Positions 7,494 through 14,762 of a stretch of 25,129 nucleotides of DNA are shown here, one piece after another (position 1 is the first letter of the stretch; every line of letters begins with the position of its first letter). A program made the position numbers and the translations under genes. A model generated the notes under the pieces. It saw nothing but the letters and a program-made list of their open reading frames with translations, was not told the DNA's origin and searched no databases. This DNA comes from Bacillus sp. UNC41MFS5 (lineage in GTDB: Bacteria; Bacillota; Bacilli; Bacillales_B; DSM-18226): contig NZ_JMLP01000035.1 in assembly GCF_000686805.1 (NCBI RefSeq), positions 1-25,129 of the forward strand. Direction: 5' to 3'.

Positions 7494-8258
7494 TTAAAAT
7501 GTGTAGGATTCACCATCTTCTGGTACTAAAATATTACTTAAGAATCCTTTTTCTTTGCTAAAGTTTTTTAATTCTTCTCTAGAGAGTGTCCAATGGTTAA
7601 CAGCTTCCATATGAACAGAAATAACCTTAGCATTAGGAGCCGCCTTGTGTACTTCATAGATGTCTTCTTTTCCCATAATGAGAGAACCGTATTCTATAAT
7701 TTGATTATCTCCGCCATTGACGACAATAATATCTGGTTTATGGGTATCTAATTCTAACTGTACACCTTCATACCAGACTGTATCACCAGCTACGTACAAT
7801 GTTTTTTCACTAGGATGTTTAAAGACTACGCCACAGACTTCCCCCATACGCTTTAATAATTCTTCTCCTCTTCCATGCTCGCCTCTTGTTTTAACTAATT
7901 GGATGCCTTCAAAGACAGTGTCCTTTGTTAATACCTCTACATTTTGGAACCCGGTATTTTGGATTTCCTTTGCATCTTCTTCATTTTGAACGAACATTTT
8001 AATATCTTTTGATAATAGTCTTCGCGCTGCCTCATCAAAATGATCTAAATGTAAGTGAGTCACAATGACTGCATCAACTCCACTAATAATATCGTCAACA
8101 GAGGTTGGTAAACTCACAGAAGGGTTGTTTTGATCTTGCCTAATCGTACCAGGGAAAGATGGGTACGTACCCTTCTCTGCTAACATAGGATCAATTAAAA
8201 ACTTTTTATTTACATATTCTACAACTATCGTTGCATTTCGAATTTGTGTAAACTTCAT
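7494..8258 (-). CDS. Metallo-beta-lactamase-fold metal-dependent hydrolase
   Basis: A 254-residue soluble hydrolase. The metal-binding signature THLHLDHFD is at residues 67-75 (H68, H70, D72, H73), preceded by the typical opening TQIRNATIVVEYVNKKFLID. Later metal and active-site positions are supplied by GEHGRGEEL, LYVAGDTVWYEG, and an EAVNHW stretch near the C-terminus. It belongs to the UlaG/YtkL-like branch that handles small molecules rather than beta-lactams. ATG 8258 was chosen over 8282 because AAAGGGAG lies 10 bases ahead of it. It is divergent from an Lrp/AsnC regulator, which may control it. Substrate unknown. Confidence 0.85.
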   Translation of the reverse strand: MKFTQIRNATIVVEYVNKKFLIDPMLAEKGTYPSFPGTIRQDQNNPSVSLPTSVDDIISGVDAVIVTHLHLDHFDEAARRLLSKDIKMFVQNEEDAKEIQNTGFQNVEVLTKDTVFEGIQLVKTRGEHGRGEELLKRMGEVCGVVFKHPSEKTLYVAGDTVWYEGVQLELDTHKPDIIVVNGGDNQIIEYGSLIMGKEDIYEVHKAAPNAKVISVHMEAVNHWTLSREELKNFSKEKGFLSNILVPEDGESYTF

Positions 8259-8282
8259 CTTTACAACTCCCTTTCTTTTCAT

Positions 8283-8313
8283 TTGTGTTTCCTAACAGTG
8301 TTAAGTGTATAAT
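8283..8313 (+). promoter_or_regulatory. Possible promoter of the Lrp-type regulator gene
   Basis: A perfect TATAAT (8308-8313) with TTGTGT at 8283-8288; the 19-base spacer is long. This is in the divergent intergenic region, where an Lrp-type protein would be expected to bind. Confidence 0.35.
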
Positions 8314-8392
8314 ATGAGCAGCATTCAAATACACAGATAAAATAAAGTGTTTTAGGCGTTTGACTTTATTTTTGAAAGGATTTGACGTTCAG

Positions 8393-8800
8393 ATGGATCA
8401 AACAGATAAGCGAATTATAGAGGAGTTATGTAGCAATAGCCGGATTACGATGAAAGAATTAGGGGAGAGAGTTCACTTAACAGGACCAGCCGCCGCAGCT
8501 AGAGTGGAGAAATTAGTGGAAAATGGGGTTATTGAGGGGTATAGCATTAAAGTAAATCAAGCGAAATTAGGGTGCTTTATTTATGCTTTTATCAATATCT
8601 ATATAGAAGGTACACACCATCAACCTTATCTCTCATTTATCCAAACAAAGGATGGGTATGTCATCAATAATTATAAAATCAGTGGAGATAGCTGTTATCT
8701 TTTGGAGTGCAGGTTTCCAAGTAATGAAGCGTTAAATCAATTTTTATTAGAGTTAAACAAGTATGCAAACTATAAATTATCCATCGTTATAAGTAAATAG
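8393..8800 (+). CDS. Lrp/AsnC-family transcriptional regulator
   Basis: A 135-residue feast/famine-type regulator. The N-terminal helix-turn-helix is textbook (DKRIIEELCSNSRITMKELG, then ERVHLTGPAAAARVEKL and GVIEGYSIKVN). The C-terminal half is the RAM ligand-binding domain (GYVINNYKISGDSCYLLECR). Such proteins form octamers and sense amino acids. ATG 8393 is preceded by AAAGGA, 12 bases away, a little far; no better start is seen. It is divergent from the metallo-hydrolase gene, its likely target besides itself. Effector unknown. Confidence 0.87.
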   Translation: MDQTDKRIIEELCSNSRITMKELGERVHLTGPAAAARVEKLVENGVIEGYSIKVNQAKLGCFIYAFINIYIEGTHHQPYLSFIQTKDGYVINNYKISGDSCYLLECRFPSNEALNQFLLELNKYANYKLSIVISK

Positions 8801-8930
8801 GGCATGAATAAAAATGGATATAGACTTTATTTTCTGTCAAAAAGTTTTCTTCAGGCAAAAGTTTAATAAAAGTAAAGCTTCTTCATCTAAAGGTGCAGTT
8901 TAGTTTAAGTGCATCTCTTCACATAGTTAA

Positions 8931-8970
8931 AGAAAAGCCGATTTTCCTAAGTAGGAAAATCGGCTTTTCT
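8931..8970. terminator. Bidirectional terminator
   Basis: Perfect 18-bp arms beginning AGAAAAGCCGATTTTCCT with loop AAGT, followed by TTC. Lies between the convergent regulator gene (stop 8800) and melA (stop 9079). Confidence 0.9.
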
Positions 8971-9078
8971 TTCTATACACGTGGGGGAGGTAATTGTTTA
9001 TTAATTCCTAATCATGATGGTAGTTTTAAAGGATTAAATAAATAGCTTCTCAATTAAATAGATACAAGACGTTTTTGG

Positions 9079-10404
9079 TTATATGAACGAAATTTGTTTA
9101 CGATTTTCAAATTTTGGAATCCAGTCACCATGTGCTTCAATTAAATCATCGCACATCGCAATGATGTCATCCATTGATAATTCAGCGGCCGTATGAGGGT
9201 CAAGCATTGCTGCCTGATAGATGTGTTCTCTCTTTTTCGTTACCTCTGCTTCAATAGTTAATAGCTGTGTATTAATATTTGTACGGTTAAGGGCTGCTAA
9301 CTGTTCTGGAAGATCTCCTACATAACAAGGAGTGATTCCGCTGCGGTCAGCAACGCATGATACTTCAACAACAGCTTTTTCCGGTAAATTGCTAATTAAG
9401 CGTCCTTTATTTAAAATGTTGCCGCCAAATTTAAATGGAACATTCGTCTCAATCGCTTCAATTATTCGGGAACCATATTCGTGAGAACGGATATGGTTAA
9501 GCTGCTCATTGTTGACCATCTCGTCACGCATTTTGTCCCATCGTTCAATTTGCTCTATACAACGACGCGGATACTCATCAAGAGGGATATTGAATTTCTC
9601 GATTAATTCCGGATAATTGCGTTTAATGAAGTACGGATGGTACTCGGCATTATGCTCAGATGATTCCGTTACGTAATATCCGAATTTGTCCATTAATTCG
9701 AAGCGGACCATATCATTATGTTTTGTTTGTTGTTTTTCTCTCGCACGGCGTTTAATTTCCGGATATAAATCTTTGCCGTCGCGTTTGATTTCAAGGAGCC
9801 AGGCCATATGGTTGATACCGGCGATTTTTTCTTCCACTCCTTCATGATCCATTCCTAAGGCTTTAAATAGGTGCTCGCTACAAACTTGTACACTGTGGCA
9901 CAATCCAACTGTTTTAACATTTGTATAGCGCAGCATTGCTCCTGTTAATGTTGCCATCGGATTTGTGTAGTTTAAAAACAGAGCATCCGGACAAACCTCT
10001 TCGATATCCTTGGCCAAATCCCACATAACCGGTATGGTGCGAAGCGAACGGAAAATCCCACCAATCCCGATTGTATCAGCAATTGTTTGACGAAGACCAT
10101 ATTTTTTAGGGATTTCAAAATCTATAACAGTGCCTGGTTTGTAGCCACCAACTTGAATGGCATTAATAATGTATTTTGCTCCTCGCAATGCTTCTTTGCG
10201 ATCCGAATAGGCTTTCACTACTATGTTTGCCTGTAAGCTTTGTTTTAAATTGTTTAACATATTTTCCGAGTCTTTTAAGCGGTTCTTGTCTATATCAAAT
10301 AATGCGAACTCGAACCCAGTTAATGCGGGAACATACATGCAGTCACCAAGAACATTTTTTGCAAAAACTGTACTTCCTGCTCCAATAAACGTGATTTTTG
10401 ACAT
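9079..10404 (-). CDS. melA: Alpha-galactosidase, glycoside hydrolase family 4
   Basis: A 441-residue, full-length GH4 enzyme that hydrolyses alpha-galactosides such as melibiose by a redox-assisted mechanism needing NAD and a divalent metal, in the cytoplasm. The NAD-binding start ITFIGAGSTVFAKNVLGD is at residues 4-21. The family motifs NYTNPMA (145-151), GLCHSVQ (167-173, with metal ligand C169) and GINHMAW (196-202) are all present. GGAGG sits 7 bases before the ATG. It is transcribed alone and divergently from an AraC regulator. No sugar transporter gene is nearby, so the substrate must come in through a carrier coded elsewhere. Confidence 0.95.
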   Translation of the reverse strand: MSKITFIGAGSTVFAKNVLGDCMYVPALTGFEFALFDIDKNRLKDSENMLNNLKQSLQANIVVKAYSDRKEALRGAKYIINAIQVGGYKPGTVIDFEIPKKYGLRQTIADTIGIGGIFRSLRTIPVMWDLAKDIEEVCPDALFLNYTNPMATLTGAMLRYTNVKTVGLCHSVQVCSEHLFKALGMDHEGVEEKIAGINHMAWLLEIKRDGKDLYPEIKRRAREKQQTKHNDMVRFELMDKFGYYVTESSEHNAEYHPYFIKRNYPELIEKFNIPLDEYPRRCIEQIERWDKMRDEMVNNEQLNHIRSHEYGSRIIEAIETNVPFKFGGNILNKGRLISNLPEKAVVEVSCVADRSGITPCYVGDLPEQLAALNRTNINTQLLTIEAEVTKKREHIYQAAMLDPHTAAELSMDDIIAMCDDLIEAHGDWIPKFENRKQISFI

Positions 10405-10517
10405 AAATTTACCTCCTGTAAAGAGAAACAGGGACTGCCTATCGAATCTTCTGATAGGATAAAAAATTGCTTTGAAAACAAATTAATGTCCCGTATTCAA
10501 CTTTATGTTTTTTATTG

Positions 10518-10546
10518 TTATCATAATAGTAAATCGTTTATATAAT
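10518..10546 (+). promoter_or_regulatory. Probable promoter of the AraC-type regulator gene
   Basis: TTATCA (10518-10523), 17-base spacer, perfect TATAAT (10541-10546). The spacer contains TAAATCGTTTA, a short palindrome that could be an operator. No good match to a CcpA cre site was found in the 209-base divergent region. Confidence 0.5.
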
Positions 10547-10613
10547 AACCTCAATGGTAAGTTAGTGCGATTGGTGGGTAAAATATTGTCCTTAATTTAT
10601 AGGGGGGGAACCT

Positions 10614-11492
10614 GTGAAGGATTATCGAACGTACGGTTTTCGTTTTCAAGATGTGCTTCCTAACGATGTGGCAAACATTGTCGTGCTTGGCCGGGAAAAG
10701 AAAATGCCCAGTGAAGTTTATGATTGGCATGGGTTAAAGCGGAAAGACGTCGGCACTTATGTGTTTCAATATACTCTGTCAGGATCGGGAAGGCTTGACA
10801 TAGCGGATAAAAGTTATACAGTGAAGGCAGGGGAAGCATTTATTGTCGAGATTCCTAGTGATCATCGATATTACTTTCCAAAGGATAGCGAGGGATGGGA
10901 GTTTATATTTATTACATTAGTGGGAAGAGAAGCCGCCGATTGCTGGCGGTTAATGAAAGAACAGAGTGGTCCTATCTTGAAAGTATCTCCTAATTCAAAG
11001 TTGATTCAGCTTTTACTGAAAATCTATCAAGACACATATGATCAAAAGATTACAGATGCATATTATGCCTCTGCAAAAGCTTATGAGTTTATTATGGAGT
11101 GTTACCGTTTCGTAAAGAATATTGAAAAAGCAACGAAAGATATCTCTCTCCAGATTACAAAAGCTCTATCCTTTATCCAAACACATTATCATGAACCAAT
11201 CACACTCGACGAAATAGCGGCCGTATCTGGTTTCTCAAGATATTACTTTATTAAACAGTTTCAACACCAGCTAAATATGACACCTGTGCAATACCTTACC
11301 AAAATCAGGATTCAAAAAGCGGCGGAGCTTCTTCGTTCAACAAGCTCCTCTGTTACGGACGTTGCTGCCCAAGTGGGCTATGCAAATGCCAACTATTTTA
11401 ATAAAGTATTCCGTAAAGTGGTTGGTGTATCCGCCGGGACGTTTCGTGAGAGTAAAGACGTTGTCGGAATTGATCGTTTAATCATTGATTAA
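10614..11492 (+). CDS. AraC-family regulator, probable activator of melA
   Basis: A 292-residue regulator with GTG start; AGGGGGG lies 6-7 bases upstream. The N-terminal cupin-like sugar-sensing domain includes YVFQYTLSGSGRLDIADKSY and EAFIVEIPSDHRYYFP at about residues 48-95. The C-terminal DNA-binding domain has both helix-turn-helix units: LDEIAAVSGFSRYYFIKQFQ and VTDVAAQVGYANANYFNKVF, then RKVVGVSAGTFRES. Divergent transcription from melA makes it the probable melibiose- or galactoside-responsive activator of that gene, comparable in role to MelR or MsmR; this is inferred from position. Confidence 0.88.
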   Translation: MKDYRTYGFRFQDVLPNDVANIVVLGREKKMPSEVYDWHGLKRKDVGTYVFQYTLSGSGRLDIADKSYTVKAGEAFIVEIPSDHRYYFPKDSEGWEFIFITLVGREAADCWRLMKEQSGPILKVSPNSKLIQLLLKIYQDTYDQKITDAYYASAKAYEFIMECYRFVKNIEKATKDISLQITKALSFIQTHYHEPITLDEIAAVSGFSRYYFIKQFQHQLNMTPVQYLTKIRIQKAAELLRSTSSSVTDVAAQVGYANANYFNKVFRKVVGVSAGTFRESKDVVGIDRLIID

Positions 11493-11820
11493 GTTTATGG
11501 CAATATGAATTGATTGATATAAAAAGAAATAAACGTTTAATATGGGCACACCAGAGGAGAAAGAAAACCTCCAGAGGAGGCGTGGAGATGTACATTATAT
11601 GGTAAAATATGGAGTAGTTACTCACTCCTTTATTTCACTATGTCACACGAAGCCATTAAGATCTGAAATCATTTCATATGACCGTTAAACCTAGATAAAG
11701 GGATATGAAATCCTGCGATTAAGCGATTATTCGGGAGAAAATCGTATTAAACTGAGGGAGTGAAAGATGTAACCATACATTTACCTTATAATAAGGGGAA
11801 GGGTTGTTAGGAGGTACAAG
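11493..11820 (+). other. 328-base gap with inverted repeat, no recognised gene
   Basis: No convincing gene. It contains CCTCCAGAGGAGG near 11568, a 9-bp inverted repeat ATTTCATAT (11671-11679) / ATATGAAAT (11703-11711), and several short G-rich stretches. It could be an untranslated leader of the hydrolase gene or remains of the group II intron seen just beyond that gene. I could not match it to intron domain I or to a known riboswitch. Confidence 0.35.
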
Positions 11821-12414
11821 TTGATAAACATACATAATAAGTCACAAACTGTAATCATTGTAGTTCATGAAATCTATGGGATTAACCAGCATATGAAGAA
11901 TATTTGTCAATCATTATCAGAAAAGAATTTTGATGTTATTTGCCCCAATTTATTAAAACAAGATGCCCCATTTAAATATGCCCAAGAGGAAGTTGCTTAT
12001 CGCAATTTTATAGAGAACATAGGTTTTACAAATGCTTCGGATAAAATTAAAAGTATATTGTTACATATTAAAGATAAATATGAAAAGATATTTATTGTTG
12101 GATTTAGTGTCGGGGCAACTATTGCTTGGTTGTGTAGTGATGTAGATTGTCTTGATGGAATTGTCGGATACTATGGTTCACGAATTAGGAACTATTTAGA
12201 CATAACTCCCTCATGTCCAACAATGCTATTTTTCCCAGAAAGAGAGCAATCATATAATGTTGACGAGTTAATTTTTTGCTTAAAAGAAATGAATATTGAA
12301 ATACATAAATTTAACGGACAACATGGATTTAGTGACCCATACTCTCCAAAATATAATGCAAAATCACAGCATGAAGCACTTAACAGGATGGTTGATTTTT
12401 TTCTAAAACACTGA
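11821..12414 (+). CDS. Dienelactone hydrolase-like alpha/beta hydrolase
   Basis: A 197-residue hydrolase starting at TTG, with AGGAGG 6 bases upstream. The layout follows the DLH family: HEIYGINQHMKNICQSL near the N-terminus (H16-E17, as in HEIFG), the nucleophile elbow GFSVGA with S96, and the terminal histidine in GQHGFSDP (H168). The classical enzyme uses cysteine at the elbow; here it is serine, as in many relatives. The catalytic acid is less clear (PEREQ region). Cytoplasmic, substrate unknown. Its stop is followed at once by the C-terminal coding remnant of a group II intron protein, so it may have travelled with or been invaded by that intron. Confidence 0.8.
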   Translation: MINIHNKSQTVIIVVHEIYGINQHMKNICQSLSEKNFDVICPNLLKQDAPFKYAQEEVAYRNFIENIGFTNASDKIKSILLHIKDKYEKIFIVGFSVGATIAWLCSDVDCLDGIVGYYGSRIRNYLDITPSCPTMLFFPEREQSYNVDELIFCLKEMNIEIHKFNGQHGFSDPYSPKYNAKSQHEALNRMVDFFLKH

Positions 12415-12415
12415 T

Positions 12416-12550
12416 CAACACAGAAGAAGTCAAAGGAAATCATTTACTTGGGATAAATTCAGACTCTTTCTTAATAAATATCCATTACCTAATGCAAAAG
12501 TTAAGGTTAATATATACGACTTAAGAAATGAAATTAGCTATATTTTGTAA
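12416..12550 (+). pseudogene. C-terminal remnant of a group II intron protein
   Basis: Reading frame with no start encoding QHRRSQRKSFTWDKFRLFLN then KYPLPNAKVKVNIYDLRNE and a stop at 12548-12550. The pattern (K)SFTW-KF--FL-KYPLP is the usual tail of intron reverse transcriptases of the type with a C-terminal endonuclease region. Everything upstream (RT and X domains) is missing, and the preceding hydrolase gene occupies that place. Domain V follows 14 bases after the stop, as in intact introns. The remnant belongs to a different intron lineage from the one at the window start, whose protein ends differently. Confidence 0.75.
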
Positions 12551-12564
12551 ATGATAACTAGGAG

Positions 12565-12655
12565 GAGCCGTGTGCGTTAATAGCGCAAGCACGGTTCTGT
12601 GAGTGGGGAGGAGTACAATTTACCGCAAGGTATAAAGGCTCCCTTATACTCGACT
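12565..12655 (+). ncRNA. Group II intron domains V and VI, remnant
   Basis: Domain V: GAGCCGTG (12565-12572) pairs with CACGGTTC (12590-12597), upper stem TGCG/CGCA, and the two-base bulge AG at 12588-12589. The triad is AGC. The loop is TTAATAG, not the usual GNRA tetraloop, a likely sign of decay. Domain VI follows (GGGGAGGAG near 12605, GGCTCCCT near 12638) and ends ATACTCGACT near 12655. With no 5' domains or protein it cannot splice or move by itself. Confidence 0.8.
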
Positions 12656-12816
12656 AGTAAAAAATAAGGACCATTAATAGAGTGATTTCGCATTTTTCAA
12701 TATTCTGCAATCGGGTGCCTTTCTTGAATAAAAAAATTGTCTTCTTTTATTACGTATAAAAGTATATATAATTTGTAAACTAAATTTATCCACATTAAGA
12801 TAAAGGAATCGATGAT

Positions 12817-13257
12817 ATGATCCAAGATAAGGTGTTAAAAATTGGTTTATTAGGTGCTCTGTCAACAATACCAGGAGAGATTGCTTCGAGGTTATTTGCT
12901 TATTTTGGCTTTGGAAAATATGGTATTTATGAATTAGCAAGTCTTATTATTACATTTAACAGGCCTGTATTTACCATAGGATTAATTGTAGATTTTTTAG
13001 TTGGTAGTGTTTTTGCAATCTTACTTTACTTTATATTTGTAAAGTTGGGTTCATGCCATTTAGTTATTAAAACTACATTGTGCAGTTTACTGGCCTGGTT
13101 AGTATGTGAACTTTTCTTCTCAGCGATAATAGAAGGTAAGTATATCCCTATTAGACCCATAAAAGATTATTATTCCCATATTTTCAGTGCCATGATTTTT
13201 GGTATTACATTAGGCCTGTTGATAAAAAAATTTATATTCAATAAGTTAAATTCATGA
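12817..13257 (+). CDS. Integral membrane protein of unknown function
   Basis: A 146-residue protein with about four hydrophobic segments: residues 5-25 (with PGEIASRLFAYFGFGKYG just after), 50-72, 80-100 and 120-140, and a basic C-terminus (LLIKKFIFNKLN). Starts at ATG with AAAGGA 9-10 bases upstream. The overall shape recalls the small Bacillus YqhR-like membrane proteins, but I cannot assign it. It is monocistronic, between the intron remnant and a terminator. An 88-codon antisense frame over its start is a shadow. Confidence 0.72.
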   Translation: MIQDKVLKIGLLGALSTIPGEIASRLFAYFGFGKYGIYELASLIITFNRPVFTIGLIVDFLVGSVFAILLYFIFVKLGSCHLVIKTTLCSLLAWLVCELFFSAIIEGKYIPIRPIKDYYSHIFSAMIFGITLGLLIKKFIFNKLNS

Positions 13258-13286
13258 TAAGTTTAACCCTTTTAAACTCCTCAAGT

Positions 13287-13310
13287 ATTACTTTAAGAAG
13301 TAGTCTTTTT
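13287..13310 (+). terminator. Terminator of the membrane protein gene
   Basis: ATTACTT, loop TAAG, AAGTAGT, C, then TTTTT. Confidence 0.65.
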
Positions 13311-13352
13311 GATATGTTCCGGTATCTAATACAACATATATTAGGGATTGGA

Positions 13353-13400
13353 GTTAATTAAAGTGTAGAAGAGATTGTGAAACATTACACTTAAATTAAC
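13353..13400. repeat. Near-perfect 15-bp inverted repeat
   Basis: GTTAATTAAAGTGTA (13353-13367) and TACACTTAAATTAAC (13386-13400) with one mismatch. It is followed by CTGGGTG and an AGG-CTG-cgt-CAG-CCT hairpin with a T run (to 13449), a layout like the dispersed repeat described below. Confidence 0.6.
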
Positions 13401-13472
13401 TGGGTGTATTAATTACGTAATTAGGAAGGCTGCGTCAGTCCTTTTTTTGTTATAAATAAAATATAGAATAAA

Positions 13473-13585
13473 ACGGAAGGTACTCGTTGTACTAACTGGT
13501 GCAAGAGTTGAAGATCGGGGCTGTCATTAAGGAAGTTTTTCTTATTGGACTAATGGTCAGTTTAGTTTAATAAGATACCTTCCGT
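13473..13585 (+). repeat. Dispersed intergenic repeat, copy A, with terminal inverted repeats
   Basis: A 113-bp unit bounded by ACGGAAGGTA (13473-13482) and its exact complement TACCTTCCGT (13576-13585). Inside are the family flanks ACTAACTGGTGC and GGACTAATGGTCAGTTTAG around GATCGGGGCTGTC and a T run. The central hairpin is weak in this copy. No coding frame. Confidence 0.6.
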
Positions 13586-13608
13586 CTGTTTAATTGAGTG
13601 CCATCTCA

Positions 13609-13617
13609 TGATATAAT
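13609..13617 (+). promoter_or_regulatory. Extended -10 promoter
   Basis: TGATATAAT, an extended -10 (TGnTATAAT), about 90 bases ahead of the zinc-ribbon gene; no good -35 at standard distance. Confidence 0.5.
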
Positions 13618-13709
13618 GGGTAACTTAGGATAATTACTACTTTTACTAATAATTGAACGGATGCCAAGAAAAGCCTCCGCATAGCGATAAAATATGGAGG
13701 TGTAAAAGA

Positions 13710-13919
13710 ATGAATAAACGATGGACGATTGGTAAAATTAAAGAATTTGTTGAGAACAATTCGGAAAGTAAGTTGCTAACGACGGAATATAACGGTTTTT
13801 CTCAAAAGTTATTATTTAAATGTGCATGTGGTAGTAACTTTGAAAAAACATTTACGAAATTTAAAAATAATAACCAACGTAAATGTGACATGTGCCAACC
13901 GCCAAAAGCGACACGATAA
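13710..13919 (+). CDS. Small zinc-ribbon protein
   Basis: A 69-residue protein from ATG 13710, preceded by GGAGGTG; a longer frame from an upstream ATG at 13653 lacks a ribosome site. It reads KRWTIGKIKEFVENN, a Leu/Tyr middle (KLLTTEYNGFSQKLLFKCAC) and a CxC...CxxC set (CAC at about 44-46, CDMC near 61-64), i.e. a likely one-zinc ribbon. I recall similar modules as repeated units beside nuclease domains in phage and homing endonucleases, so it may be a free-standing nucleic-acid-binding module. That is inference. Monocistronic with promoter and terminator. Confidence 0.65.
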   Translation: MNKRWTIGKIKEFVENNSESKLLTTEYNGFSQKLLFKCACGSNFEKTFTKFKNNNQRKCDMCQPPKATR

Positions 13920-13937
13920 AATATAGGGAAAAAACGA

Positions 13938-13972
13938 AGTGCCAATATTTCTAAGTTGGCACTATTTTTATT
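13938..13972 (+). terminator. Terminator of the zinc-ribbon gene
   Basis: AGTGCCAA, 10-base loop, TTGGCACT, then ATTTTTATTTT. Confidence 0.88.
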
Positions 13973-14192
13973 TTATGGGGGATAAAAGTGGATTTCGCTT
14001 AAGTGGATACAAGTCTTATGAGACATTATGAAGTCTAAATTAAAGTTGATTTAATTATGTATCAATAGGTTCTACTCCATTGAGATTGTGAAGAGATGTA
14101 CTTAAACTATCATGGCAGTGATAGTGGAAGAAGGATACCAGAATCGAACTGCCGAATTGTTTTGTTAGATGTTGATATAAAGGGTGTGTTAA

Positions 14193-14360
14193 ATGGATAA
14201 AAATAACCGATTATTTGAACTGAATAAATTTAAAGATGAGGCAGATGTTTGTTTTTCGATTAATGGGGATTTAGAGGATAATGCATATTATTTGTCCGAA
14301 TCTCTATGTTCAAGAGTGAAATATATCGGTAAGGCTTTCAGTTACACTATATCCCTATGA
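14193..14360 (+). CDS. Small hypothetical protein, first of an overlapping pair
   Basis: A 55-residue reading frame with AAAGGGTGTG a few bases ahead of ATG 14193. It begins DKNNRLFELNKFKDEADVCF and ends VKYIGKAFSYTISL. No known motif, no signal peptide or membrane segment. Its TGA overlaps the ATG of the next frame (ATGA at 14357-14360). Either two coupled small genes or one gene of about 117 codons split by a one-base shift: the other frame across the junction reads YIPMIDIYG, which follows on naturally from SYT. The 220 bases ahead hold a 7-bp hairpin (ACTATCA/TGATAGT, 14106-14125) and nothing else I can name. Confidence 0.55.
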   Translation: MDKNNRLFELNKFKDEADVCFSINGDLEDNAYYLSESLCSRVKYIGKAFSYTISL

Positions 14361-14545
14361 TTGATATTTATGGAGTCGTCAAATTAAATAAAATGCAAGT
14401 GTCCTCACTGATTGAAGAATTGTTTTTTATAAAATCTGTTGTAAATGATACCGTAATTGAATACTTCATTCCTACTTTAATTGAACTCTTAGAGAAAATA
14501 ACACGTAGTAAAAACGAGGATGCCTTATGGATTATGGGGAATTAA
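14357..14545 (+). CDS. Small hypothetical protein, second of an overlapping pair
   Basis: A 62-residue frame starting in the ATGA overlap. It is rich in Leu, Ile and Glu and probably helical (QVSSLIEELFFIKSVVNDTV, then PTLIELLEKITRSKNEDALW). No separate ribosome site is evident; translation would depend on the upstream frame, or the two are one frameshifted gene. Not a recognised family. The terminator in the repeat at 14592 ends the unit. Confidence 0.55.
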   Translation: MIDIYGVVKLNKMQVSSLIEELFFIKSVVNDTVIEYFIPTLIELLEKITRSKNEDALWIMGN

Positions 14546-14560
14546 TTTGCTTGTTTCTTT

Positions 14561-14642
14561 CAACAAACGGGTGCTTCAGCAAAAGATCAGTAGCTGCCAT
14601 CAAGGTGGCTTTTTTTATTGATTAATGGTCAGATTAGCTCAA
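14561..14642 (+). repeat. Dispersed intergenic repeat, copy B, with terminator hairpin
   Basis: Flank AACGGGTGCTTCAGC, then AAAGATCAGT, hairpin AGCTGCC/GGTGGCT with a T7 tail (14592-14617), then ATTGATTAATGGTCAGATTAG. It ends the gene pair before it. Confidence 0.7.
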
Positions 14643-14762
14643 ATGGATTGATATTTTTTATAGTCTAGCAATAGAATGGAAGTACCATCCAAAAAAGGGG
14701 GGCTAATCTTGAAGTTTGAGGACAAAACATTGGTGATAAAGCCTAAATTGTGGTGGTGTACA

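Noticed and set aside
10405..10613. CcpA cre site between melA and its regulator
   Set aside because: TAAATCGTTTA has the central CG but lacks the outer TG and CA of the consensus.
14126..14160. tRNA-like T-loop (GTTCGATTC) on the minus strand
   Set aside because: The flanking arm pairs only three bases and no acceptor, D or anticodon arms can be built; coincidence.
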